Counted from the stretch's first letter, positions 18,061 through 27,337 are shown. The stretch: DNA of 64,000 bases from CATQHQ01 sp965243805 (GCA_965243805.1 OZ251577.1:2666001-2730000); one strand, 5' to 3'. The notes: a model not told the origin generated them from the letters alone. Numbers and translations are program-made.

Positions 18061-18942
18061 TCAGCCTGATCCGGTCGGCACCCCCAGCTCCCCCAGCGGC
18101 GTGTGCTCGAACGACCGCCGCAACCCCAACCTGGCAAACTGCTGGGCGATCTCCACTACGTCCTGCTTCTGAACTTTGCCGACCTCTCGCAAGCGCCGGT
18201 GCATCCGGCTCACGATTGCGGCGCGGGCCCGAGGCTGGTTGACCACCGTGATCCGCCGCAACGAAAGCATGGCCAGCTCCTCCCACGCCGGACGGTTGGC
18301 GTGGAGGGCCGCATGCGCCTCGTGTCGGTCGATCCTGCCGTCGGTCACCTGGGCCGCCTGTCCGGCCACACGCCACCGCCACCACGCCCGAGCCATACGA
18401 CAGTCGGAGAAGACGGAGACTTTGCCGCGAACGAACAGTCCGCCAGTGTACCGCAGGAAGTTGCGAGTGCGCGCCTCCCGCGTCCCCCCGCCGCCCGTGA
18501 GAGCGGCGTTGAGCAGGTGGCCAGTGTCGCCGAAGCGTTCCTCCGCGATCCAGGCGACATGGCAGAGCAACCAGAACAAGGGTTGCGAGGCGAGTCGCGG
18601 GGGCAGGTCCTCCCACGCCGCTCCCAGTTCCTCTTCCAGTTCCACCGGCGGGTTGAGGAACTCACCGGGAGTGATCCGCTCGCGCGGGAACGGCAGCGCC
18701 TCGATCGGGTCGCCCAAGCCCAGCCCCAGAACGCCGCGAAGGTAGACGGCGAGCGCGCCGGGTCCTCCGCCAATCGCCGATACGAGCTTCTCCTGGCGGC
18801 CCCTAACTCGCTCCACGATCGCGCGGTTATGGTCCCCCGGCTTGCCGTGCTTCCTCTGGTCGAAGATGATCGCTTCTTGCCAACTGCTGAACGCTGTGCC
18901 CGACTTGTCCAGCAACGCGTCGATGTTTTTCGTGTTCTTCAT
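18061..18942 (-). CDS. Uncharacterised protein, last gene of the PAPS-reductase/GHKL operon
   Basis: 293 residues, mostly helical, with a Trp/Arg-rich centre (SDCRMARAWWRWRVAG). Its ATG overlaps the stop of the previous gene (ATGA). I do not recognise the family with certainty; it could belong to the uncharacterised DUF6339 group, but this needs a profile search. There is no signal peptide or membrane segment, so it is likely cytoplasmic. Co-translation with a GHKL ATPase and a PAPS-reductase-like enzyme suggests it is a dedicated component of that system. It converges with the broken DAO gene. Confidence 0.7.
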   Translation of the reverse strand: MKNTKNIDALLDKSGTAFSSWQEAIIFDQRKHGKPGDHNRAIVERVRGRQEKLVSAIGGGPGALAVYLRGVLGLGLGDPIEALPFPRERITPGEFLNPPVELEEELGAAWEDLPPRLASQPLFWLLCHVAWIAEERFGDTGHLLNAALTGGGGTREARTRNFLRYTGGLFVRGKVSVFSDCRMARAWWRWRVAGQAAQVTDGRIDRHEAHAALHANRPAWEELAMLSLRRITVVNQPRARAAIVSRMHRRLREVGKVQKQDVVEIAQQFARLGLRRSFEHTPLGELGVPTGSG

Positions 18943-19784
18943 TCGTCGTCGTCCGCGGCAGCGGTGGCGTGGAACGGCTCCAGGAGAGTGGCCACCAACG
19001 CTGGATCGAAGTTGTCGTCGTCCCACAGCACGACATCGGACTTTGTGTTCGTGAGTTGGTATCGAAGCTCCTGGGCCAACGGATCTTCGTCGATCGGCTC
19101 GCCGTCGCTATCGCCGTCGCCATGGCCGCCGCCATCGCCGCCGTTGGACGCCGAAGCTGTCTTGAACACACGAGGGAACCAACTGCACGCTCCCACCAAG
19201 GCCGCGATCTGCACGTTGCGGCTCGACCTGGCGCGTTCGAACAACTCCGGTGCCATCTTGACGGTGAACCGCAGTCGTCCGCTGCCGCGGTCGGGGCCGA
19301 TTTCCATGCGACCCTCGGCCAGCGTTTCGTCTCGGAGGAACTTCAGGAGCGACTCGGTCAACGTTTTGGCCCGGCGAGCGTCGCCCTTGACCAGCCACCA
19401 ACCCGGCGGCACCCGGAGTTCGCCTGCGTCTGCCCAGAGAGACGTCAGCGCCTTGTTGTCCAGCGACAGTTCCCGCAACGCAATCACCCCAGGTACGATG
19501 TAGACGGCGTCGTCCACTTCGTCGGGCAGCCAGCGGACCTCTTGGCGCTTCTCGAACGACGTGTCGACGCGAGCCATCAACGTCTTGGGACACCGTACCT
19601 CTACCGCCCACGCCGCCGCTTTGTCGTCGATCAGCTTGTCCAGCGCTGGTGCGTCTTGCAGCCGATGCTCCACCGTGGCGCGCCCCCCACTGGCCGACAC
19701 CGTCGGGCTGTACGCGGCGTCCTGCCAGTCGTGACGCGACCCGTCCTCCAAGAGGATCGGCAACGGAACTTGTTGCACGTTCAC
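18939..19784 (-). CDS. Uncharacterised protein, third gene of the PAPS-reductase/GHKL operon
   Basis: 281 residues from a GTG 14 bases after the ATPase stop; a second GTG lies six bases further and a longer frame only reads through the ATPase gene. Beta-rich N-terminal half, then a charged tail with a low-complexity Asp/Gly/His stretch (about 225-245) and a conserved-looking end DPLAQELRYQLTNTKSDVVLWDDDN. No known domain recognised. Its stop is shared with the start of the next gene, so all genes after the PAPS-like gene are tightly packed. Confidence 0.7.
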   Translation of the reverse strand: MNVQQVPLPILLEDGSRHDWQDAAYSPTVSASGGRATVEHRLQDAPALDKLIDDKAAAWAVEVRCPKTLMARVDTSFEKRQEVRWLPDEVDDAVYIVPGVIALRELSLDNKALTSLWADAGELRVPPGWWLVKGDARRAKTLTESLLKFLRDETLAEGRMEIGPDRGSGRLRFTVKMAPELFERARSSRNVQIAALVGACSWFPRVFKTASASNGGDGGGHGDGDSDGEPIDEDPLAQELRYQLTNTKSDVVLWDDDNFDPALVATLLEPFHATAAADDDE

Positions 19785-19797
19785 CGGACGCGGGCTC

Positions 19798-21732
19798 TCA
19801 AGACGCCCCAGCCGCGGGCTGCGACGAGTCGTTGCGCCTGCGGACGATGTCCACTTCGACGACGTTGGGGTCCGCAAGCACCGCCTCCAGAACAACGGTG
19901 AACTCGCGAGCGTCGGTGGGAAGTGCGACCTCGTAGCGGTCGACCTTGCTGGACTGGACGACTCCCGCCTGGAACCGCACTTCGCGAATCGGAAGCCACT
20001 GCGGCTTGAGGGGCAGATCGCAAGTCGGGTCGGACCCGGAGGGAACCCTGACCCGCACGCCCAGGAGATCGCTGGAGGGAAGCGAGCCGCCGCGAGGCTC
20101 CCAGACAACCCGCACCCGGTCGAAGACGCCGGCACCGTTGGTGGTCGCAAGGGCGGCGAGCCGACCCGGTGCGCTTCGGCCCGACCTAGGCGCAGCCCCT
20201 GCTGGCCGTCGCTTCTTGCTCCCGCGCCGCCTCCGTGGATCCACCGACTCCTCGCTCTTCCCGCTTCGCCCCAGCACCGTGGACTTCCCCTGGCTCGTGC
20301 CCGGTCGGGGCCGATAGCTGGCCACCTTCTGGGCCTTCCGCTCCGCGTTGCCGCCGAGCATCGCAAAGCCCTCCGGCGTGAACTCGTCGCTGGCCTCTTC
20401 CTCGCCCGCGACCTTCCGCAGCTCGTCGGCGATCGCCCGTAGGCGCTTCAGCAACGCCTTGTTGTCGCTCCTCGAAAGGCGGCGCCGGTCCAGACCTCGG
20501 TGCTCGGGACCTTCGGCGCCCCGCACCAAGCGCGACAGCTCGCCGTCTTCGATCATGACCACGGCTATGAAGGGCTTGCACGTCTTGAAGCACCACGACT
20601 CCAGCTCGTTGGCCTTGTTGGTGATCCACATGCCGTTGCGGAAGACCTGGACTTGCGACTTGGTACGGCCCGTGGTTTGCGCCAAAGAGAGGATGCGAGC
20701 CGGCGCGCCCGCCTTCAGTTGCAACGAAGTGCCCTCACCGTCCGCCAACGTCTGCCACGCCTGATACGCTTGCGCGCCGGGGAGCCATCCGCCCTTCTGC
20801 TCACCGCGCTTGCTTGCTTTGTCCCGCTCCAGGATGTCGCCCAGCGTGTCGCGGCTCACCTCAGTTTCGCGCCCGTGCTCGTCGCGGACGCGGACCCTCA
20901 TCTTCCCCTGCCAGATCGCCACCAGGAAGTTCTTGGCCGCCACGCGAGCGATCGCCCGCACCGAAGCCCGCATCGCCTTGTCCGGGTCCTGCTCGATGTT
21001 GCGGAAGTGGTTGAACCCGGCAATGCACACCACGCTGCTCGTGTCGTCGGGACGACCCAGCTCCCTTCGCAACAGCGGCGGCGCTCGGTCGGGGAACGGC
21101 AAGGGGTCGAATAGGGTCGGCTCCTCTCCTCGCAACCAGTAGCCGTGGCCCCCGTGACCGCCTCCGCCCTGACGGGAGCGAGACGCCAGGATCGCGTGTC
21201 CGCTCGCCACCTCGTGCACGTGGCCGTTTTCGTCCCCCCAGCGTCCGGCGTAGAGCACGTAGCGCAAGTCCGAGCCCGCGAACGCGGTCAGGTGGCCGAT
21301 CCCGAACGCTCCGGCGCCGCCCTTGCCCTTGTCGGTGTTCCCCTCGGTCAGGAGACGCTTCATGCGCCCCGGGTCGAGTCCCACACCGTTGTCACGACAG
21401 ACGAGCAGGCGAACATGACCCTCGTCGATGATCCGCCGGATGCGCTGGATCACCAGCCTTTCTGCATTGCCCTGGCCGTCTTCCCGTTCCCGCTCCGCGA
21501 CCGCCTCCTCGAAGTGCTTGCGGTAGGACTTGATGCCTGGGAGTTCGTCCAACGGCACGCGCCGGATCGCGAACTCCACCTCGGCGGTCTCGCTGTCGAT
21601 CTCGGCGGCGGCATCCAGGCAGTTCTGAAGGAGCTCCCGAACGATCGGCTCCGGGTTGCCGTCCCACTGGGTCATGGCCAGGGTCGAGAAGCCCTGCGGC
21701 TGCCCCGCCGGAAACACAAGGTCGTCGTGCAT
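19798..21732 (-). CDS. GHKL (Hsp90/MutL-like) ATPase
   Basis: 644 residues. The Bergerat ATP-binding fold is clear: N box ELLQNCLDAAAE (about residue 33), G1 box CRDNGVGLD (about 112), and G2 lid GKGGAGAFGIGHL (about 135). The rest (about 250-600) is not assignable and includes a basic stretch before residue 530 (RRRGSKKRRP) that could bind nucleic acid. GHKL ATPases act as ATP-gated clamps in chaperone, repair and several antiphage systems. The gene follows the PAPS-reductase-like gene by 37 bases and precedes two unknown genes, so ATP-driven clamp motion is probably coupled to that enzyme. Confidence 0.85.
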   Translation of the reverse strand: MHDDLVFPAGQPQGFSTLAMTQWDGNPEPIVRELLQNCLDAAAEIDSETAEVEFAIRRVPLDELPGIKSYRKHFEEAVAEREREDGQGNAERLVIQRIRRIIDEGHVRLLVCRDNGVGLDPGRMKRLLTEGNTDKGKGGAGAFGIGHLTAFAGSDLRYVLYAGRWGDENGHVHEVASGHAILASRSRQGGGGHGGHGYWLRGEEPTLFDPLPFPDRAPPLLRRELGRPDDTSSVVCIAGFNHFRNIEQDPDKAMRASVRAIARVAAKNFLVAIWQGKMRVRVRDEHGRETEVSRDTLGDILERDKASKRGEQKGGWLPGAQAYQAWQTLADGEGTSLQLKAGAPARILSLAQTTGRTKSQVQVFRNGMWITNKANELESWCFKTCKPFIAVVMIEDGELSRLVRGAEGPEHRGLDRRRLSRSDNKALLKRLRAIADELRKVAGEEEASDEFTPEGFAMLGGNAERKAQKVASYRPRPGTSQGKSTVLGRSGKSEESVDPRRRRGSKKRRPAGAAPRSGRSAPGRLAALATTNGAGVFDRVRVVWEPRGGSLPSSDLLGVRVRVPSGSDPTCDLPLKPQWLPIREVRFQAGVVQSSKVDRYEVALPTDAREFTVVLEAVLADPNVVEVDIVRRRNDSSQPAAGAS

Positions 21733-21769
21733 GGTCTCGTCGTTTGCGTGTGGTGGGTCGTTGGGTCGT

Positions 21770-23206
21770 TCAGTCGGTGCAGTCGCACGCGGGCGATCCG
21801 GCCGCGTACCGGTTCAGGTCGGGCACGGCCCCGGCGGCGATCTCGGCGAAGGTGGGCCCGTTCAGGCCGAAGAAGCCGAAGCGGGAAGTGCCGTCGCCGT
21901 CTCGGGCGGCCACCTGCCGGCGGTACCGCTCCTCCATCCGGCTCCACCAAGCGATGTCCGACGGCGCGCCCGCCTGTCGCTCGGGGTCGGCTTGGGCGGC
22001 CGCGGCGGCCAGCGACCGAGTCCCCTTCATGAAGCAGAAGACGCAGTTGCCCGCGTGCTCGGGGATGCGCAGGTCAAAGTCGCGCCGGAGCCAGAAGCGG
22101 CGGACCGCGGCGGAGTCCAGCCCCCACTCCGCCAGGGGGAAGCACGGATGCTCGCCCGGCGGTTGGGTGTGTATCGAGCAAGACTTGCTGGCGCCCTCCG
22201 CAAACACCGAACGCGACTCGATCTTGCCGATGCGCTTCTCTTCGTCGGCGCGCAAACCCAGCAGGGTGACGTGGCCGGCGGCGTCGGCTCCCCACATGGG
22301 GGCGGGACCCGGCTGATGGACCGGGTTGACGGGGCGCTTCCCTGGGTCGAGAACCGGCGCCTCCGTGTACTCGCTCCACCGCTGGGCCGGCCGGGAGGGG
22401 GGCCGCTCGGTCATGCACCGCACTCGCTCCCGGTACGCCTCGTCGGAGGCCGCGCCTCGGTTCCGACGGTACTGCACCAGTGCCGTCTCGGGGGTGACGA
22501 AGCGGCGGCCGCCCCAGTGTCCTGCGTGGGCCGGGCCGTCGGTGGTGCCGAGCCACTCCGCCAAGAGCTGGTGCGACGGGTACAGCTTGAGCTTGGCGGT
22601 GCACGAGCGGCTGTGGGGGCTGGGCAGCATCCCCTGGTACGACAGCATCTCCTCGAAGACCTGGCCGCCGGAGCGGAAGCCGCGGGGGTCGTCCTCGACG
22701 GGCACGGGGAGCACCAGCCGATACGAGGGACGACGGACGTAGAAGCCCCGCGAAGCGTCCTCCACCGTGCAGAACTCGAACCAGAAGAAGGGGATGCCGT
22801 AGTCGCGCTCCAAGCGGCGCTTGCACTCCCGGGCGAAGTCGTAGGTGGCGGGGTGTTCCGCCGACGTGTTCGCAAAGAGTATCGCGTCGCCGCGCTCGGG
22901 CCGGAGCAACCCCGACTCCACCAGCAGAAACGCTAGGGCGGCCGACGACCTTCCGCCGGAGAACTTGACGATGTGGGGGAGTGCTTGGTGCGGGTCCCCG
23001 CCCGCGGCGATGCTGTGGGAGCCGACCCCTGGGCCAGCGACGGCAATGCTATCGGACGAACGTCGTCCTACTGCCGGGAAGCTGCCTCGTACCGTCGGAA
23101 GACCACCTCTGCCACCTGGGAGGCCGCCTCCGCCAATTTTCGGGGGGGGGGGGGGGGGGGCTTGCTGGAAGCATAATCTTAATGTATCGTGACTCTGCGA
23201 CGACAA
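21770..23206 (-). CDS. PAPS reductase-like (DndC-related) ATP-pyrophosphatase, with a C tract in its 5' end
   Basis: 478 residues of the phosphoadenosine-phosphosulfate-reductase superfamily. The PP-loop is IVKFSGGRSSAAL, followed by SRSCTAKLKLYP and later NCVFCFMKG, a CxxC pair that could hold a metal or cluster. Relatives include DndC, which activates sulfur for DNA phosphorothioation. No ATG, GTG or TTG exists in frame between a 19-nt C tract (plus-strand G at 23142-23160) and the PP-loop, so translation must pass through the tract. The TTG at 23206 is in frame and has AAGGA six bases upstream. An ATG nearer the tract is in frame only if the tract is one C shorter. First gene of a four-gene operon. 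Confidence 0.82.
   Translation of the reverse strand: MSSQSHDTLRLCFQQAPPPPPPKIGGGGLPGGRGGLPTVRGSFPAVGRRSSDSIAVAGPGVGSHSIAAGGDPHQALPHIVKFSGGRSSAALAFLLVESGLLRPERGDAILFANTSAEHPATYDFARECKRRLERDYGIPFFWFEFCTVEDASRGFYVRRPSYRLVLPVPVEDDPRGFRSGGQVFEEMLSYQGMLPSPHSRSCTAKLKLYPSHQLLAEWLGTTDGPAHAGHWGGRRFVTPETALVQYRRNRGAASDEAYRERVRCMTERPPSRPAQRWSEYTEAPVLDPGKRPVNPVHQPGPAPMWGADAAGHVTLLGLRADEEKRIGKIESRSVFAEGASKSCSIHTQPPGEHPCFPLAEWGLDSAAVRRFWLRRDFDLRIPEHAGNCVFCFMKGTRSLAAAAAQADPERQAGAPSDIAWWSRMEERYRRQVAARDGDGTSRFGFFGLNGPTFAEIAAGAVPDLNRYAAGSPACDCTD
23142..23160 (-). repeat. 19-nt poly-C (sense) tract inside the PAPS-like gene
   Basis: Nineteen consecutive G on the plus strand, read as C in the gene, encode a polyproline run right after the N-terminal 15 residues. 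Tracts of this length mutate by slippage. Here a one-base change would move the whole catalytic domain out of frame with the TTG start and into frame with the nearby ATG. The tract is followed by GAA, as in the four peptide genes. The exact length in the assembly may be wrong. Confidence 0.85.
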
Positions 23207-23215
23207 GTCAAGTCC

Positions 23216-23244
23216 TTGCGCGTTCGCTGGCTTGTTCCTAGCTT
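23216..23244 (+). promoter_or_regulatory. Conserved promoter of the peptide array
   Basis: TTGCGC (23216-23221) and TAGCTT (23239-23244) are separated by 17 bases. The same arrangement, TTGCGT-N17-TAGCTT, precedes the distant fourth copy at 47159-47187, with the bases downstream (CTCCTTGCGGCC) also conserved. Conservation of both boxes and spacing while the spacer sequence differs supports a sigma-70-like promoter. The -35 box overlaps the ribosome binding site region of the divergent PAPS-like gene, so the two transcription units face away from a very short shared region. Confidence 0.6.
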
Positions 23245-23300
23245 GTTACGTTCGCACGCTCCTTGCGGCCACTCGCCCACCCACCAGGACAGGAGAAACC

Positions 23301-23541
23301 ATGGTCCCCCCCCCCCCCCCCGAATTCCGTGACGGCCGGCTCCATGAGCGACGCCGCCGACTCCGCCCCGCAACCGCAGCGCAGGCCGTGGGCCGCGCCC
23401 CGGCTGGCGTCGTGGGGCCGTGGGCTGATCCTCGGCTGCAGTAGCAACGGGCCGGACTCGAAGGGCCCTATATGCGGCTCCCCCTGCACGACGCATCAGC
23501 AGACTCTCTGCCCGGGCGCCCCGAACTACACGGGGTCGTAG
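23301..23541 (+). CDS. Short peptide gene, copy 1; frame set by a 16-nt C tract
   Basis: GGACAGGAG lies directly before the ATG, followed by GT and 16 C (23306-23321). The frame that runs to the common end needs 15 or 18 C, so as assembled the ATG frame is off by one and stops at about 47 codons. The conserved frame encodes PQPQRRPWAAPRLASWG, then a tail with cysteines (CGSPCTTHQQTLCPG) ending in Tyr-Thr-Gly-Ser. WAAPRLASWG fits the lasso-peptide leader rule YxxPxLxxxG with Trp for Tyr, a motif bound by RRE domains. A ribosomally made modified peptide is possible, but no maturation enzyme is certain nearby. An internal ATG (23344) could give 65 residues without the tract but has no ribosome binding site. 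Confidence 0.6.
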
Positions 23542-23604
23542 GCCGAGCCGCGACGTCCGACGACCAACAGGGAACTACGCCCACCCACCAGGACAGGAGA
23601 AACC

Positions 23605-23845
23605 ATGGTCCCCCCCCCCCCCCCCGAATTCCGTGACGGCCGGCTCCATGAGCGACGCCGCCGACTCCGCCCCGCAACCGCAGCGCAGGCCGTGGGCCGC
23701 GCCCCGGCTGGCGTCGTGGGGCCGTGGGCTGATCCTCGGCTGCAGTAGCAACGGGCCGGACTCGAAGGGCCCTATATGCGGCTCCCCCTGCACGACGCAT
23801 CAGCAGACTCTCTGCCCGGGCGCCCCGAACTACACGGGGTCGTAG
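23605..23845 (+). CDS. Short peptide gene, copy 2; frame set by a 16-nt C tract
   Basis: Same sequence as copy 1, including the ribosome binding site, GTC after the ATG, and a tract of 16 C (23610-23625). The conserved frame again requires 15 or 18 C, so this copy is also off by one as assembled. The encoded tail is identical to copy 1. It has no promoter of its own: the preceding bases are the 3' flank of copy 1. Two identical copies in a row may also confuse assembly. Confidence 0.6.
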
Positions 23846-23909
23846 GCCGAGCCGCGACGTCCGACGACCAACAGGGAACTACGCCAACCCACTAGGACAG
23901 GAGAAAACC

Positions 23910-24147
23910 ATGCCCCCCCCCCCCCCCCCCGAATTCCGTGACGGCCGGCTCCAGGTGCGACGCCGACGACTCCGTCCCGCAACCGCAGCGCAGGCCGTGG
24001 GCCGCGCCCCGGCTGGCGACTTGGGGCAGTCGCGTCCGCGGCACTAACAACCAGGGGCCAGACACTCATAGCAATCCGTGCGGCTCCTCCTGTACCCAGC
24101 CGGGCCAGACCGAATGCCCGAGTGCTCCTGGCTACACGGGGTCGTAG
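23910..24147 (+). CDS. Short peptide gene, copy 3; diverged core, 18-nt C tract
   Basis: GGAG precedes the ATG, which runs straight into 18 C (23913-23930); the conserved frame needs 17 or 20. The leader motif WAAPRLATWG is kept, but the following segment is changed and one codon shorter than in copy 1. The end keeps CGSSCT, TECP and GYTGS. The internal ATG used as a possible start in copy 1 is AGG here, so translation must begin at the upstream ATG (through the tract) or at a GTG. This supports the tract being translated. Differences keep frame, so the long frame is under selection. Confidence 0.6.
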
Positions 24148-24317
24148 GCTGATCCGGGCACGTCCCACAACCGACAAGAGCGTCGTCAAGTCGACAGAGG
24201 CCGTCGGCCCCTGCCCGGCAGATTCGTCCGTGGCTATCTTGGTGAGTCGCCGTGATCGTGCATCTCCGGCGTCCAACTTCCGTCAGCTCCACAGCAAGCG
24301 CCCAAGGGCTAAGCACG

Positions 24318-25856
<1,539 letters not shown>

Positions 25857-25876
25857 GGGGAGAGCCGACGCTGGGC

Positions 25877-26518
25877 GTGAGCAACTCGGCGAGCCACCGG
25901 ATCCCGGCCGGCACGGTTCGGCGCTACTCCCTCTATCTGCGCTTTCTGGAAGAGTTCGGTCGGTCCGGCGTGACCACCGTCGCCAGCGGTGCCCTGGCGG
26001 AACGAGGAGGGACGACGGCGGCTCAGGTGCGGAAGGACCTCTCCTACCTGGGATCGTTCGGCAAGCGAGGACTGGGCTACTCGGTGGACGAGCTGACCCG
26101 GGTTCTGCGCCGAGTGCTGGGGCTGGACTGCACGTGGCGCGTCGCACTGGTGGGCGCGGGGCGGATCGGCGCGGCGCTCTTCGAGTACGAGCCGTTCCGC
26201 AAGCGCGGCTTCGCCATCACAACGGTCGTGGACAGCGACCCAGCCAAGGTGGGATCGCGGATCGGCGACGTGGTGATCCGGAGCAACGAGGAGATGGAGC
26301 CGGCGTTGCGGCAGAGCGGAACCGACCTGGTGATCCTGGCGGTGCCGGCCCGGGTCGCCCAGGATGTCGCCGACCGCACGGTGGCGGCGGGCGTCCGGGC
26401 GATCCTCAACTTCGCGCCCGTCCAGCTGCGGGTCCCCCCAGAGGTGACCCTGGGCAATGTGAGCATGCTGATGGAGCTGGAGGGACTCTCCCACGCCCTG
26501 ACCTGGGGCCGGTGCTGA
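25877..26518 (+). CDS. rex: Rex, redox-sensing transcriptional repressor
   Basis: 213 residues from a GTG 20 bases after ahcY. The N-terminal winged helix has the Rex pattern RRYSLYLRFLEEF ... QVRKDLSYLGSFGKRGLGY. A Rossmann domain begins VALVGAGRIGAALFEY. Rex represses genes of anaerobic or fermentative metabolism and leaves DNA when NADH rises. No Rex operator (TTGTGA-N6-TCACAA type) was seen in the window. Tight spacing suggests co-transcription with ahcY. Confidence 0.93.
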   Translation: MSNSASHRIPAGTVRRYSLYLRFLEEFGRSGVTTVASGALAERGGTTAAQVRKDLSYLGSFGKRGLGYSVDELTRVLRRVLGLDCTWRVALVGAGRIGAALFEYEPFRKRGFAITTVVDSDPAKVGSRIGDVVIRSNEEMEPALRQSGTDLVILAVPARVAQDVADRTVAAGVRAILNFAPVQLRVPPEVTLGNVSMLMELEGLSHALTWGRC

Positions 26519-26632
26519 CCTGGGGCCGACACTGATCTGGGGCCGGCCCTGAGCTGGCCGTCCCTCCTCCAACGGGCGTGGACGGCGCTGGAGAGCGGTC
26601 CCCTGCACGCCACCGAGCTGGCCAAGCGGGTC

Positions 26633-27337
26633 ATGGGGATCGACGGTCATCCCGGTGCGGCGGCCGCCGCCGTCTCCGCCTTGCTTGGCGCCGACGACCG
26701 CTTCCGCGCCGACGACGGCGGCGTCTGGAGCATCCGGCTCCGCATGCCGCCCCCCGGGGCGCCCCTCTCCCGTCTCTCGTACGCCGTCGTGGACGTGGAG
26801 ACCACGGGCGGGCGGCACGAGCACGGCCACCGGATCACCGACTTGGCCGTGGTGGGGGTGCGCGAAGGGGCGGTGGCGGACCGCTTCCACACCCTGGTGA
26901 ACCCGGGGCGGCGGCTCCACCCGGCCGTGGTGCGCATGACGGGCATCACCGACGAGATGGTCGCGCGGGCGCCCGCCTTCGACGAGATCGCCCGCCAGGT
27001 GTTCCGCCGGATCGACGGGCGCATCTTCGTGGCCCACAGCGCTGCCTTCGACTGGGGGTGGGTGCGAGCGCAGCTGGCCGACGCACTGGGCGACGTTCCC
27101 GATGTGGAGCAGCTGTGCACGGTGGCGCTCTCCCGGCGCCTCTTCCCCGAGTTGCGCCGCCACGACTTGAGCACTCTCTCCCAGGTCTTCCGGGTCCCCG
27201 TCCACCAGCGGCACCGCGCCTACGGCGACGCCCTGGCCACGGCGCGCATCTTCCTGCGGCTGCTGGACCGGGCGGAGCAGCTGGGCATCGGCGATCTCCG
27301 ATCCCTCAAGAAGTACCGCCCCGCTCCATTGACCTAG
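26633..27337 (+). CDS. DnaQ-like 3'-5' exonuclease (DEDDh)
   Basis: 234 residues from the first ATG. The exonuclease domain has Exo I VVDVETTGG, Exo II HSAAFDW, and Exo III HRAYGDALAT with the DEDDh histidine, as in the proofreading epsilon subunit. The protein-like frame extends upstream of this ATG (PLHATELAKRV, a winged-helix-like start of a regulatory N-terminal domain) to about 26551, but this part has no ATG, GTG or TTG, only CTG. The true start may be a CTG, or the ATG form lacks part of the N-terminal domain. It is in the same frame as rex, 38 codons after the rex stop. Confidence 0.88.
   Translation: MGIDGHPGAAAAAVSALLGADDRFRADDGGVWSIRLRMPPPGAPLSRLSYAVVDVETTGGRHEHGHRITDLAVVGVREGAVADRFHTLVNPGRRLHPAVVRMTGITDEMVARAPAFDEIARQVFRRIDGRIFVAHSAAFDWGWVRAQLADALGDVPDVEQLCTVALSRRLFPELRRHDLSTLSQVFRVPVHQRHRAYGDALATARIFLRLLDRAEQLGIGDLRSLKKYRPAPLT

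Larger units (their letters stand above)
23276..24150 (+). repeat. Three tandem ~304-bp peptide-gene units
   Basis: The ATG codons lie at 23301, 23605 and 23910, giving periods of 304 and 305 bp. Units one and two appear identical over their whole length, including the C tract and the flanking sequence. Unit three is diverged in its second half but keeps the leader motif and cysteine-rich end. Unit one alone has the promoter, so units two and three are probably read from it. Near identity of two units indicates a recent duplication or gene conversion. Confidence 0.9.

Noticed and set aside
23306..23330. Poly-C followed by GAATTC, looking like a cloning adaptor artefact (dG/dC tail plus EcoRI site).
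   Set aside because: The same tract, leader and downstream peptide occur in four places, one with GAATTTC instead of GAATTC, with a promoter and ribosome binding site conserved. A vector artefact would not repeat with natural divergence.
23179..23800. Paired minus-strand frames with identical sequence (MRRAGGAAYRALRV...) opposite the peptide copies.
   Set aside because: They are antisense to the conserved frame, start in the variable part and end across the tract, and have no ribosome binding site.
18061..24150. A lasso-peptide gene cluster around the peptide genes.
   Set aside because: The motif is present, but no lasso cyclase, B-protein or transporter was seen within the window. The neighbouring PAPS-like and GHKL genes are not lasso enzymes.
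24151..24317. SAH or SAM riboswitch upstream of ahcY.
   Set aside because: I looked for the conserved core words and the pairing pattern and found no convincing match in these 167 bases.
26516..26518. rex TGA and the in-frame exonuclease as one read-through protein.
   Set aside because: Rex ends at its normal length, and the following frame has a separate conserved domain; no cysteine position or hairpin is involved.
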